29,330 nt of DNA from UM-FILTER-38-24 sp041663205 (GCA_041663205.1 JBAZQZ010000013.1:1-29330); one strand, 5' to 3'; counted from the first letter of the stretch, positions 1 through 8,234 are shown. Numbers and translations are program-made. Notes: a model not told the origin generated them from the letters alone.

Positions 1-195
1 TTTTCCGAATTCAATCAAAAAGAATCGTTCCCGGGAATATATGTCGTACCCGGTGAATGTAACAGTTGTCCTTGCAAATCGACCGTTTCGAACAGCAGTA
101 TGATTATGCCAACCGATAAATTTTTCACTATTATTTCGACTAAAGATGACAGTTATATTTTCTCTAAGAGTAATGTAATTGATGTTGTAAAATAA
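1..195 (+). CDS. C-terminal end of an unrecognised protein (5' end outside window)
   Basis: An open frame enters from the window edge and ends at TAA 193-195, giving the last 64 residues of a protein. I do not recognise it. The visible part has a cysteine cluster (CNSCPC at residues 20-25 of the fragment) and a mixed hydrophobic/polar tail ending IDVVK. The next gene begins only four bases after the stop, so this is almost certainly the preceding cistron of the same operon, whose other members are all exported. Cysteine pairs recur in those neighbours, which fits an extracytoplasmic protein, but the N-terminus that would show a signal peptide is missing. Confidence 0.7.
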   Translation, partial: FSEFNQKESFPGIYVVPGECNSCPCKSTVSNSSMIMPTDKFFTIISTKDDSYIFSKSNVIDVVK

Positions 196-199
196 AATT

Positions 200-802
200 A
201 TGAAAAAAATCTCATCCCTCATTTTTGTTCTGATAATAAGCATTTTGATGTCCGGTGTTTCTTTTGCAGTGGATGCCACGAATTTTCCTCCGGAGCTTAC
301 CGCCATGAAAAAAAACCTTGAGCTTTCTTTAAAATCCGCACCAATGAGCCAATGCAGGCAAAGACTCACTCCCCTTTTCGACATCGAGACTTTGGAATTT
401 TTTAAATTTCTTGAGGTGAATTTTCAAAATAAAAGCGCCGACACAACTCTTTTGAATATAGCTATTGCGAAATACATGATGTTTAAAAATAAAATGAATC
501 TTACGTTCGGGATGGTCGCTTTGAATTCAAATGTCCTTGGAAATTTACAAGGGGTTGAATATACAAATTACGTGAGATGCCGTGAAATCACAGATACTTA
601 TATTTCGTTGGTGAAGCAAAAATTCATGGATTATGTGAGAAGCAACAGTGTCCAGAAAAAAACCACGATGTTGTCGGAAAAATATAAAGCGATCGACAAC
701 AGGCTGAAAGATCTCAATGTTGAGCTGTCTCAAATGTATGGATTTTTCGCTACATTCAAAAATAAATCGCCCGGATTTTTAAACAAATGCGTACAAAATT
801 AA
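200..802 (+). CDS. Exported helical protein of unknown function
   Basis: A 200-residue protein with a clear Sec signal peptide: KK at positions 2-3, a hydrophobic core at about 7-20 and a probable cut after SFA at residue 23. The mature part looks mainly alpha-helical and contains three cysteines (in CRQRL, CREIT and near the C-terminus in KCVQN). I recognise no domain. Small secreted helical proteins of this size (VirB5/TrbJ type) occur in type IV secretion loci, but this is only an analogy of size and predicted fold. The start follows the upstream stop by four bases and no Shine-Dalgarno sequence precedes it. The next gene starts one base after its stop, so the genes are very probably co-transcribed. 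Confidence 0.8.
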   Translation: MKKISSLIFVLIISILMSGVSFAVDATNFPPELTAMKKNLELSLKSAPMSQCRQRLTPLFDIETLEFFKFLEVNFQNKSADTTLLNIAIAKYMMFKNKMNLTFGMVALNSNVLGNLQGVEYTNYVRCREITDTYISLVKQKFMDYVRSNSVQKKTTMLSEKYKAIDNRLKDLNVELSQMYGFFATFKNKSPGFLNKCVQN

Positions 803-803
803 A

Positions 804-1475
804 ATGAAATTTAAAAATATAATAATCAGTTTTGTTTCGGCACTAATCACCACTTTTTTAGTGGGCGGAGGGTATTTAATCCACGCCGAAACGACGAAAA
901 AAGATTATTACGGATTCCAAAATCCGAGTGCGAGTTTTTATCTCGTACAAGCGCAATATCACAAGTCGATGAATGAGTATTTCAACGATAAACTTTCGAT
1001 GCTTGTTGAAATAACGGATAAGGGTGAGAATTTTTATAGCAGTCCCGATTTCAATCCGCCCGCCGGAGCTGATTCCTCAAATTATTCCATAAAATGCGGA
1101 GAAAAAAATGTGAGCACTTATTGTGTTTCCATGGGCGCGATGGATATTTATCTCGCTTACGTGAATACGTTAAATAAAATGAAAGGATTTTTACCAATGG
1201 AAAATCTCCCGACCAGTCCGACCGCCGAAAATCTTTTAAATAAGAAATCTTCCAGAGATGTGATGATCGACAAAGAATATGAGCAAGCTGCAACTGCCAT
1301 GGAATCGACGATCGCGGCTTATGATGAGTTTAGAATCGCTTATCCGGCCCATAAAAAATATGTAAGTGTTTTGAACGGATTGATTAAATATAAAATCGCT
1401 TTGGCGAAAATCAAGACTCAAGTGCTTAGATTTCCCGGAAAATTTATTGACGCCACTTCGGCAGAATGTAAATAA
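804..1475 (+). CDS. Exported protein of unknown function
   Basis: A 223-residue protein with a signal peptide or signal anchor: KFK at positions 2-4, hydrophobic stretch at about 6-25, and a possible cleavage after IHA at residue 28. The mature part has two closely spaced cysteines (KCGEK and TYCVS) that could form a disulfide, and a third at the C-terminus (AECK). The C-terminal half is helical (the EYEQAATAMESTIAAYDEF region). No family is recognised. It lies one base after the preceding stop and two bases before the next start, inside an operon of exported proteins. There is no Shine-Dalgarno sequence. A shared role in an envelope structure is inferred from position only. Confidence 0.8.
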   Translation: MKFKNIIISFVSALITTFLVGGGYLIHAETTKKDYYGFQNPSASFYLVQAQYHKSMNEYFNDKLSMLVEITDKGENFYSSPDFNPPAGADSSNYSIKCGEKNVSTYCVSMGAMDIYLAYVNTLNKMKGFLPMENLPTSPTAENLLNKKSSRDVMIDKEYEQAATAMESTIAAYDEFRIAYPAHKKYVSVLNGLIKYKIALAKIKTQVLRFPGKFIDATSAECK

Positions 1476-1477
1476 AT

Positions 1478-3322
1478 ATGAAAAAAGTATTACCAATCAT
1501 CGTAGGAATCGCAGGCGGAATAATAATTTCCCTGACTGGCATCGGATTTTACCAGATGAATGTAGCTTATGGCGAACTGAACTGGTGGAATGAAGTCACA
1601 GCTTTTGGGAATTTCTTTGATTGGAAGGATGTTTTCGGGCCTTCATCGAAAGGTAAAGATTTGTACACTTTGATTTATTCGAAGCATTTTGTTGTCCCGG
1701 AGAAAAGTGCTTTGACTGATGTCGCCAAGAATTACGGACTTACAACCACAGAGGCAAAAAGTGTTGTCGGCGGAAGTATCGTCCCTCTTCTAAATACTTC
1801 TTACAAGAGATCTCCAAGTATGACACAAGAACAAGCCATGCAAATAATGCAAAACGTACAGGATTCTTATCTGTTTTTGAGTGAGTCTTACGCTCTTCAG
1901 CAGGAAGCCGACACTTCGATTCGCCCGAATGAAATTTTTGCGAACAATGATCTTTCCGATTCCGGGTTTGATTTGATTTATGATCTTTCGAAAATAGAAG
2001 AAGTTTTGTTTGTTAATGTCGTGCCGAACAGCATAGGCAAGCCTTATGTCGACGCTTTGAAATCTCCTTATGTCCCCACTCAAGATGATTATAAAATTGA
2101 AAATTACGTGGCCGGAGAAGCGGATTTGTTTTCGGGGTATAAGGTGGATTTGCCTGCAAACACGTCCGGGACTTCGAATATAAGCGCTTCGGCCGGTACA
2201 AATTTTGGTGAGCAGGCTGAACAGGCCGCAGGAAAGGCCATAATGGCTTTGGGGGATAAAAATGTTATTGCTGATGTTTTGCAAAAAGATACTTGTGCCG
2301 CAACCGATACAGTGGCTTTTGCTCTTGAGAATTATGAAAAAGAGGCTGTCGAGAAATCTTCAGGGAAAACTTCTTCCGGCGATGAAAAAACCGGTGGTGT
2401 CATCGGCGGTGATTCATTGTCCGGAGGTGGTACCGATGAGGATAAGCCAAAAGAAGCAGAGACTAAAAATACCACGCAGGAAAATTTGACTCCCGCTCCA
2501 AAAGATAATTGGATGGAGACTTGGTGTCCTGAAGACCCTAATGTCCCAAGTGGCGGGGATTCTTACGGGGGTCTCGGCGCTACATTCGGTGATAGCGGAT
2601 TTACAAGTCTCGGAGACGTTGGCAATTCTCTTTTGGATAATTCTTCCGGAACTTTAGCCGGGGCAGGGGTAGGTTTTTCCTCAAAAGGATTTTCGGCTCA
2701 AGCATCCGTTTGTTTGACCGTAAAGCTCGTGAAGAAAACACTTACAAGTTATTATCCCGGGAAAAGTTGTGTGCTTTGCGAAGTTAAAAAGATAAATGAA
2801 ACACTCAAAAAAACTTTGGATCATTCTCTAATCCCAAATAAAGTTACGGGAAATTTGATGGAAAGCGCGAAATGTAAAAGCGCGATTGAAGTCCCTCTTA
2901 TTGACATGAAATTTGTTCTAATAGAAGCCTCTATCCCGACTCCTTCCGGCAATGACGCCATTTTCGGAAAAAATATTTTTGAAAGTTGGAGAAAATTTGT
3001 AGACAGGTATCGACCGCTTTTGTTTAGTTATTCAATATTTGACACTATTTCGAAGGCTCAGCTTGAGAATGCGCCTTCCGCCATCACGCAGGATAAAATT
3101 TTCAGTGAGATACAGAAAGAATTTGCGACAGCCACGGCTGAAGCGAATAAAAACATAAGTGATATAGAAATGTCGGAGTCTGCTACAAATACCGCTCTCT
3201 ACGCCCAGACTCTTATAAAGGAACTGGATTTTATGACTCAAACATTTGAAAAATATAAAAATTTATTAGAAAAAACCAATAACGTATGCCAAGAATGGGG
3301 CAAAAAGCCCGATATACAATAA
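1478..3322 (+). CDS. Large membrane-anchored/exported protein of unknown function
   Basis: A 614-residue protein. Residues 5-30 form one hydrophobic helix ending at MNVAYG, either a signal anchor or a signal peptide. The N-terminal third is probably globular. Residues of about 290-400 are low complexity, rich in Gly, Ser, Thr, Glu and Asp, and look like a linker. The C-terminal part has several cysteines (CLTV, CVLCEV, AKCKS, NVCQEW) and long helices in the last 90 residues (the FATATAEANKNISDIEM region). I recognise no family. It follows the previous gene by two bases, and its last 37 bases overlap the start of the next gene in another frame. The pattern (N-terminal anchor, disordered linker, cysteine-rich helical domain) fits an extracytoplasmic structural or adhesive component, but this is inference. 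Confidence 0.8.
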   Translation: MKKVLPIIVGIAGGIIISLTGIGFYQMNVAYGELNWWNEVTAFGNFFDWKDVFGPSSKGKDLYTLIYSKHFVVPEKSALTDVAKNYGLTTTEAKSVVGGSIVPLLNTSYKRSPSMTQEQAMQIMQNVQDSYLFLSESYALQQEADTSIRPNEIFANNDLSDSGFDLIYDLSKIEEVLFVNVVPNSIGKPYVDALKSPYVPTQDDYKIENYVAGEADLFSGYKVDLPANTSGTSNISASAGTNFGEQAEQAAGKAIMALGDKNVIADVLQKDTCAATDTVAFALENYEKEAVEKSSGKTSSGDEKTGGVIGGDSLSGGGTDEDKPKEAETKNTTQENLTPAPKDNWMETWCPEDPNVPSGGDSYGGLGATFGDSGFTSLGDVGNSLLDNSSGTLAGAGVGFSSKGFSAQASVCLTVKLVKKTLTSYYPGKSCVLCEVKKINETLKKTLDHSLIPNKVTGNLMESAKCKSAIEVPLIDMKFVLIEASIPTPSGNDAIFGKNIFESWRKFVDRYRPLLFSYSIFDTISKAQLENAPSAITQDKIFSEIQKEFATATAEANKNISDIEMSESATNTALYAQTLIKELDFMTQTFEKYKNLLEKTNNVCQEWGKKPDIQ

Positions 3323-4437
3323 GAAATTTCGCAATATTATGCGTTTTGGCGCTGAATTTGGCCGGTGGTGGCACTGTGTCATATGCTGAAGATAAAAGCG
3401 GTCTTGAGCCCTCTCAGGACGGCAATCTTGGCCCCGCAAAATGTTTGGCGAAAGGAAATTTGGAGTTTACAACTTTTCTCAGGGCTTCGATTTTCGCCGA
3501 TGGTATTTCCGGAGGCATAGTTGAAATGTGGAATGATGTTTTATACAGAAATAAATGCCAAACTTCCGATATCGCCGGGCTTGTAAACCAAAGAGACAAG
3601 CTGAGGACTTATATACGTGACGCATTCATCACTTGTAACACATCCGGTCTCCCGGCTTTGAAGAAAGCTTATAACAAGCTTGGAGCAGATCTTTATTATG
3701 TAAGGAATGTTACAAATAAAAAAGTGGCTGTGAGTTTGCCTTACGACATTTTGAGCACTAAAATGCTGGAAAATCCCGATGAATTGTTTTATCCGAGGGA
3801 AAAATTGTACAGCGAAATGAAATCAAAATATTCAGATAGCGGTCTTATTTCCGCCCAAGAATTTGATGTCATGTTTGCAAGTTTCGAAACTAAATATCAA
3901 ACACGTAAGAATTCCTATGTGATATGCGAAAATTCCGCGTGGGAAGGTGTTTCAAAAAAATGGGATGAATTTCTTGAAACTCTTGGAGGTACCGCTCCCG
4001 CCGCGAAGGATGTCAAAAAAAGTATGGCTCAAAGAGCTGAAAAGATAGTCGAATCGGCTACCAATAAGAGTTTGACCGAATATCTTTCCGGAGTAGTTGC
4101 TATCAATTTGAATAATCTGTCCCCCAGGGAAGGAACCAAAAGAATTATAGATAGGTTGTCGCAGTCCATGCCTCAAGGCGGAGGAGGAATAACCGCCGAG
4201 CAGGCTACAAATGCGATCGAACAAACCGATAAGGCTTATGACACCGCTTTGCTCAGGGAAGAGATGTCTTCACGGTTTTACGTGAGATACAAGGAGGTCA
4301 GCGATAACAGTGTTGAATTATTTGTACAAATTCTTACCGACCTTAATAAGGTTTTGGCTGACAGTTTAAAGCCTCTCGAAAATCTTCTCGGATGCACAAA
4401 ATTGGTCAATAGCAGACAGTGTCCGGCAAGTGAATAA
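3286..4437 (+). CDS. Exported protein of unknown function, last gene of the operon
   Basis: A 383-residue protein. The ATG at 3286 (or M4 at 3295) lies inside the end of the previous gene; a start this far upstream is needed to keep the basic n-region (KARYTIRN), the hydrophobic core (AILCVLALNLAGG) and a plausible signal-peptide cut after SYA at residue 34. The mature part is mostly helical, with scattered cysteines and a C-terminal pair (GCTK and RQCP). A Gly/Gln-rich patch lies near residue 295. No domain is recognised. A strong terminator hairpin begins about 20 bases after the stop, marking the end of the five-gene operon. The 37-base overlap suggests translational coupling. Confidence 0.8.
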   Translation: MPRMGQKARYTIRNFAILCVLALNLAGGGTVSYAEDKSGLEPSQDGNLGPAKCLAKGNLEFTTFLRASIFADGISGGIVEMWNDVLYRNKCQTSDIAGLVNQRDKLRTYIRDAFITCNTSGLPALKKAYNKLGADLYYVRNVTNKKVAVSLPYDILSTKMLENPDELFYPREKLYSEMKSKYSDSGLISAQEFDVMFASFETKYQTRKNSYVICENSAWEGVSKKWDEFLETLGGTAPAAKDVKKSMAQRAEKIVESATNKSLTEYLSGVVAINLNNLSPREGTKRIIDRLSQSMPQGGGGITAEQATNAIEQTDKAYDTALLREEMSSRFYVRYKEVSDNSVELFVQILTDLNKVLADSLKPLENLLGCTKLVNSRQCPASE

Positions 4438-4455
4438 AAATCGTTTTTTAAAGAC

Positions 4456-4494
4456 AAAAACCCTTTAAATTTTAAAGGGCTTTTGGGGCTTTTC
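4456..4494. terminator. Rho-independent terminator, probably bidirectional
   Basis: A perfect 9-bp inverted repeat with a one-base centre (CCCTTTAAA, T, TTTAAAGGG; 4461-4479) is flanked by A5 on the left and a T-rich run on the right. It lies just after the exported-protein operon (plus strand). Read on the minus strand, the stem is followed by GTTTTTGTCTTT, so it can also end the convergent HTH/zinc-ribbon transcript. Confidence 0.85.
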
Positions 4495-4503
4495 TAGGTT
4501 TTG

Positions 4504-4528
4504 TTTAGTTCGCGGGCAACGAACTAAA
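4504..4528. repeat. Perfect 9-bp hairpin
   Basis: TTTAGTTCG and CGAACTAAA form a perfect stem around a 7-base loop. It lies between two convergent transcripts, just beyond the main terminator. No strong T-run follows on either strand, so it may be a back-up terminator or an mRNA 3'-end stabiliser. Confidence 0.55.
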
Positions 4529-4557
4529 GGGCATTGAAGATTTTTAGATAATTATAT

Positions 4558-4731
4558 TTATTTGTTATTTACGAATCCGAACATCAATTCCATCACTTTG
4601 TCTTTCATCCCTTCTTTTTCTCTTATTCCGTTCATTTCCAGTGTCATATCTGTAATCTCGCAGAAGCAGTATGGGCAGGCTGATGTGTGACTTGACATTG
4701 ATTTCCCGCAAGATAGACAGTTTATGATCAT
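4558..4731 (-). CDS. 57-residue zinc-ribbon protein
   Basis: A small minus-strand frame opens at ATG (complement of 4729-4731) and ends at TAA (complement of 4558-4560). The N-terminal half carries a two-knuckle zinc-binding pattern: C5-x2-C8 (CLSCG) and C19-x2-C22-x-C24 (CPYCFC), separated by 10 residues. The C-terminal half is a charged amphipathic helix (about 33-51, with KEGMKDKVMELM). The zinc-ribbon reading rests on the cysteine spacing; no wider family is recognised. It starts 11 bases after the stop of the upstream HTH gene, so the two are likely one transcript. It could be a nucleic-acid-binding or adaptor partner of the HTH protein. No clear Shine-Dalgarno sequence precedes it, like most genes here. 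Confidence 0.65.
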   Translation of the reverse strand: MIINCLSCGKSMSSHTSACPYCFCEITDMTLEMNGIREKEGMKDKVMELMFGFVNNK

Positions 4732-4742
4732 TTGTTGAGGCT

Positions 4743-4997
4743 TTAGATTATAAAGTAGTGCCCATCCGCGTGTTCCTCAGTCTTCGTGTCTTCTCGCATA
4801 ATTTCTTTTTTCTCTTTTTTTGGCTTGTTCATCATCCTTTCTTCAATAAATTTTTCCACATCGCTATTTTTTATCCTGTATACTCTTCCCAGCTTTATTC
4901 CATTGAGCTTTCCTTCTTTCAGGAATTTTAATATTGTGAAAGGATGTACTTGGAGGATTTGTGCTACCTGTTCTGTCGTGAGAAATTTTTCTTCCAT
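4743..4997 (-). CDS. Excisionase-family helix-turn-helix DNA-binding protein
   Basis: An 84-residue protein. Residues 5-53 match the MerR/excisionase-type winged HTH (HTH_17): LTTEQVAQILQVHPFTILKFLKEG, then the wing LNGIKLGRVYRI and the helix NSDVEKFIEER. The C-terminal 30 residues are a charged tail (KPKKEKKEIMRE) with no fold suggested. Proteins of this family bind DNA as transcription regulators or recombination directionality factors; some, such as lambda Xis, bind cooperatively to sites spaced about one helical turn apart. Four 10-bp tandem repeats lie 8 bases upstream of its start, between the promoter -10 element and the ATG, so autoregulation is plausible. The zinc-ribbon gene follows in the same transcript. 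There is no integrase nearby, so an excisionase role is not shown. Confidence 0.85.
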   Translation of the reverse strand: MEEKFLTTEQVAQILQVHPFTILKFLKEGKLNGIKLGRVYRIKNSDVEKFIEERMMNKPKKEKKEIMREDTKTEEHADGHYFII

Positions 4998-5004
4998 TGT
5001 TTTA

Positions 5005-5044
5005 ATTTAATAAACTTTATTAAACTTAATTAAAGTTTATTAAA
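5005..5044. repeat. 10-bp tandem repeat array A (4 units)
   Basis: Four consecutive 10-bp units read on the plus strand as ATTTAATAAA, CTTTATTAAA, CTTAATTAAA and GTTTATTAAA. The array fills the 5' leader of the HTH gene, from 8 bases before its ATG up to its -10 box. The exact 10-bp period places each unit on the same DNA face, as expected for a cooperative operator. Confidence 0.8.
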
Positions 5045-5072
5045 TTTTACCATTTCTAGAGAAACTTTACAA
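5044..5072 (-). promoter_or_regulatory. Promoter of the HTH/zinc-ribbon operon
   Basis: Read on the minus strand: -35 TTGTAA (complement of 5067-5072), a 17-base spacer and -10 TAAAAT (complement of 5044-5049). Transcription would start near 5037, inside repeat array A. Confidence 0.55.
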
Positions 5073-5074
5073 TA

Positions 5075-5141
5075 TCCTCCTTGTTTTTAAGCAACTTATC
5101 TAGGGCGACACAAATTTAGCATAGTACTTTAAACTTTTCAA
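5075..5141 (-). promoter_or_regulatory. Second upstream promoter followed by an orphan Shine-Dalgarno
   Basis: Read on the minus strand: TTGAAA (complement of 5136-5141), 17 bases, then TAAATT (complement of 5113-5118). About 25 bases downstream of the predicted start lies AAGGAGGA (complement of 5075-5082), close to a perfect anti-SD match. No sustained frame begins after it; the nearest ATG, 22 bases on, gives seven codons (MVKFNKL) running into array A. It may be the remnant of a lost gene. Confidence 0.4.
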
Positions 5142-5230
5142 TAGTTTTTTTAATTTTCTTTAATTTAGTTAAACTTTAGGCAATTTTATTTACATAATCA
5201 TGTTTTATGATAAATAAAAACATACACGAA

Positions 5231-5290
5231 TTTAATTAAACTTTATTAAATTTAATTAAATTCTATTAAAGTTTATTAAACTATTTTAAA
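5231..5290. repeat. 10-bp tandem repeat array B (5-6 units)
   Basis: Five consecutive 10-bp units on the plus strand: TTTAATTAAA, CTTTATTAAA, TTTAATTAAA, TTCTATTAAA and GTTTATTAAA, plus a decayed sixth (CTATTTTAAA). The array abuts the uvrA stop codon. Units match array A in sequence, orientation and period, and another loose copy (TTTAGTTAAA) lies between the arrays. The 190 bases between them hold no gene that I can see. Confidence 0.85.
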
Positions 5291-5291
5291 T

Positions 5292-8207
5292 TTATTGCAT
5301 AATCTTTTTCAACCACATTCCCGTATAGGAGTTTTTTGATTTTATTATTTCTTCCGGTGTTCCTTCAGCTATAATTTCCCCACCATTTTCCCCACCTTCC
5401 GGCCCCATGTCGATTACGTGATCCACCGATTTGATAACATCCAGGTTGTGTTCTATCACTATAACCGTATTTTCTTTGTCTACGAGCTTCTGTAATACGT
5501 TTAAGAGTTTTTTTACGTCATCAAAATGCAATCCCGTTGTAGGTTCGTCGAGTATATATATTGTTTTCCCTGTTGAACGTTTCGATAATTCTGTGGCTAA
5601 TTTTATACGTTGCGCTTCACCTCCCGACAGTGTTGTGGCCGATTGGCCAAGGTGAATGTAACTTAGTCCAACTTCGCATAGAGTTTTTAGCTTCGCTTTT
5701 ATGGCCGGAATCGCGTTGAAAAACTCCAGTGCCTCTTCTGCCGTCATTTCGAGTACTTCGTGTATATTTTTGCCTCTGTATCTTATTTCAAGTGCTTCTT
5801 CGTTGTACCTTTTCCCTTTGCATGTTTCACATGACACGTAAACATCGGGCAAAAAGTGCATTTCTATTTTCTTTATCCCATCTCCGCTACACGCCTCGCA
5901 TCTTCCCCCTTTGACGTTGAAGCTGAAACGGCCCGCTTTGTATCCTCTTAGTTTTGCTTCGGGCGTTTGGGCGAATAAATCCCTTATTTCCGTGAAAACT
6001 CCGGTATATGTAGCCGGATTTGATCTTGGAGTGCGTCCTATCGGGGACTGGTCTATGTTTATTATTTTGTCCAAGTGTTCCATGCCTGTTATTTCTTTGT
6101 GTGCTCCCGGCATCGCTTTTGACCCGTATAGACTTTTTGCCACCGCGCGTACAAGAATATCATTTATGAGCGTTGATTTTCCCGAACCTGAAACTCCCGT
6201 GACTCCAATAAATATTCCCAGCGGGAATTTTGCCGTTACATTTTTAAGATTGTGTTCCGTAGCACCGACCAAAGTCAGCGACTTGCCGTTTCCTTTTCTC
6301 CTTTCTTTTGGAATTTCTATTTTTGCCTTTCCCGAAAGATATTTGCCCGTCAAAGAATTTGGATTTTTCATTATTTCTTCAGGAGTTCCTTGCGCAACCA
6401 CATTCCCTCCATGTTTTCCCGCACCCGGGCCTATATCAAGAATATAATCTGCGGCAAGCATTGTATCGATGTCGTGTTCCACCACGATAACCGTGTTTCC
6501 CAGTTCTTTTAACGAAATAAGCGTTTTAATGAGCTTGTCGTTGTCGTTCTGATGTAAACCGATACTTGGTTCATCCAAGACATAAATAACGCCCGAGAGC
6601 TTCGATCCTATTTGTGTCGCAAGCCTGATCCTTTGCGCCTCACCTCCCGAAAGTGTATTCGCGGCTCTTTCCAATGTCAGATACGTCAATCCGACATTTT
6701 CCAAAAAATTCAGTCTGTTTTTTATTTCCTGAACAATTTGTCGCGCTATTTCCTGTTTCATCGGACTTAACGACAAAGTATCAAAGAAATTTATGGTTTT
6801 TTTAACCGAAAATTCCGTAATGTCTATGATTGAAAATTTGTCTATTTTTACCGCCAAAATCTCCGGTTTCAGCCTTTTGCCATTACATGAAGGGCACTTT
6901 AGCACTCGCATGTACTCCTCTATTTTTTTCCTTACGTATTCCGAATCGGTTTCCATAAATCTTCTTTCGAGATTCGGGATCACGCCTTCAAACGATGTTT
7001 CATATTCTCCTTTGAATTTGCCGGTCGTTTCGACTTCGTCCTCGTCTTCATCGTCTATATGCCCTATCGTAACCGTGTATTTCCTATTTTTATCTCCGTA
7101 TAAAACAATTTTCATTGATTCCTCGGATAAATTCTTCACCGGTGTGTTCATCGAAAATCCGTTTGCCTTTGCCACTTTTTCAAGAATTTTGTTGTACCAT
7201 GTCAAATGCGAAGTTGTTGCAGACCATGGCATTATCGCGCCCTCTGCCAATGTCAGATTTTTGTTTGGAATAAGCAAGTCGGGGTCTATTTCGAGCTTTG
7301 TACCAAGTCCGTGACATTCTTCACAAGCTCCGTGCGGGCTATTGAATGAAAAACTCCGCGGGGATATTTCGGGGACACTTACGTGACATGTCGGGCATGC
7401 GAAGTGTTCCGAATATACTTTTGATTTTCCTGTGTCGTGATTCAGTATGATAACAAGCCCTTCCCCGTTTTTGAGTGCCGTTTCGATGGAATCCGCCAAG
7501 CGCGTTCTGTTCGGGTTCGGTAAATCTATTTCCTGCCCCGATGAAAGTTTTTGCACTTTTTTATTCATGTCTTTTACGACAAGCCTGTCCACAACTATCT
7601 CGATGTTGTGTTTTTTGTTTTCGTCCATTTCCGGCACTTCCAGAATCGAATATATTTCCCCATCGACTCTCACTCTCACAAATCCTTCTTTTCTGGCTTT
7701 ATCAAGCGCTTTTAGGTGTTGACCTTTCCTGTCTCTCACGATAGGCGCAAGGACAAGTATTTTTGTTTCCTGCGGCATGGAAATAATTTCTTCCATTATT
7801 TGTTGCGGAGTTTGTTTTTCTATCGATTTCCCGCAAACCGGGCAGTGAGGAGTCCCCACTTTCGCAAAGAGAAGCCTCAAAAAGTCATAAATTTCCGTCA
7901 CTGTTCCGACTGTCGATCTCGGGTTTCTCGGGGCATTTTTTTGATCTATTGAAATCGCGGGAGAAAGTCCTTCTATCGATTCCACATCGGGTTTTTCCAT
8001 CAATTGCAGAAAATTTCTCGCATATGTCGAAAGACTTTCCACGTATCTTCTTTGCCCTTCCGCGTATATCGTGTCAAACGCCAAAGATGACTTCCCTGAG
8101 CCTGAAAGTCCTGTAATTACTGTGAATTTATCACGTGGGATTTCCACGTTTATATTCTTTAAATTGTGCAACTTTGCACCCTTAACTATAATCTTGTCTC
8201 TGATCAT
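5292..8207 (-). CDS. uvrA: UvrA, excinuclease ABC subunit A
   Basis: UvrA is the damage-scanning ATPase of nucleotide excision repair; as a dimer it loads UvrB on lesions. Both ABC modules are present: Walker A GLSGSGKSS near the N-terminus and GVSGSGKST in the second half; signatures LSGGEAQRIRLATQ and LSGGEAQRIKLATE; Walker B VLDEPSIGLH and ILDEPTTGLH. Zinc-binding Cys pairs are visible: CPTC with CEEC in the first half and CEAC with CETC (CETCKGKRY) in the second. Length is about 970 residues, close to the family norm. I chose ATG at 8207 rather than the in-frame TTG at 8228 because the promoter predicts transcription starting close to that TTG, leaving it almost no leader, and because MIRDKIIVKGA matches the usual UvrA start. 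Confidence 0.97.
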   Translation of the reverse strand: MIRDKIIVKGAKLHNLKNINVEIPRDKFTVITGLSGSGKSSLAFDTIYAEGQRRYVESLSTYARNFLQLMEKPDVESIEGLSPAISIDQKNAPRNPRSTVGTVTEIYDFLRLLFAKVGTPHCPVCGKSIEKQTPQQIMEEIISMPQETKILVLAPIVRDRKGQHLKALDKARKEGFVRVRVDGEIYSILEVPEMDENKKHNIEIVVDRLVVKDMNKKVQKLSSGQEIDLPNPNRTRLADSIETALKNGEGLVIILNHDTGKSKVYSEHFACPTCHVSVPEISPRSFSFNSPHGACEECHGLGTKLEIDPDLLIPNKNLTLAEGAIMPWSATTSHLTWYNKILEKVAKANGFSMNTPVKNLSEESMKIVLYGDKNRKYTVTIGHIDDEDEDEVETTGKFKGEYETSFEGVIPNLERRFMETDSEYVRKKIEEYMRVLKCPSCNGKRLKPEILAVKIDKFSIIDITEFSVKKTINFFDTLSLSPMKQEIARQIVQEIKNRLNFLENVGLTYLTLERAANTLSGGEAQRIRLATQIGSKLSGVIYVLDEPSIGLHQNDNDKLIKTLISLKELGNTVIVVEHDIDTMLAADYILDIGPGAGKHGGNVVAQGTPEEIMKNPNSLTGKYLSGKAKIEIPKERRKGNGKSLTLVGATEHNLKNVTAKFPLGIFIGVTGVSGSGKSTLINDILVRAVAKSLYGSKAMPGAHKEITGMEHLDKIINIDQSPIGRTPRSNPATYTGVFTEIRDLFAQTPEAKLRGYKAGRFSFNVKGGRCEACSGDGIKKIEMHFLPDVYVSCETCKGKRYNEEALEIRYRGKNIHEVLEMTAEEALEFFNAIPAIKAKLKTLCEVGLSYIHLGQSATTLSGGEAQRIKLATELSKRSTGKTIYILDEPTTGLHFDDVKKLLNVLQKLVDKENTVIVIEHNLDVIKSVDHVIDMGPEGGENGGEIIAEGTPEEIIKSKNSYTGMWLKKIMQ

Positions 8208-8234
8208 GAAATTTTTTGATTTACGCAAGCGGAG

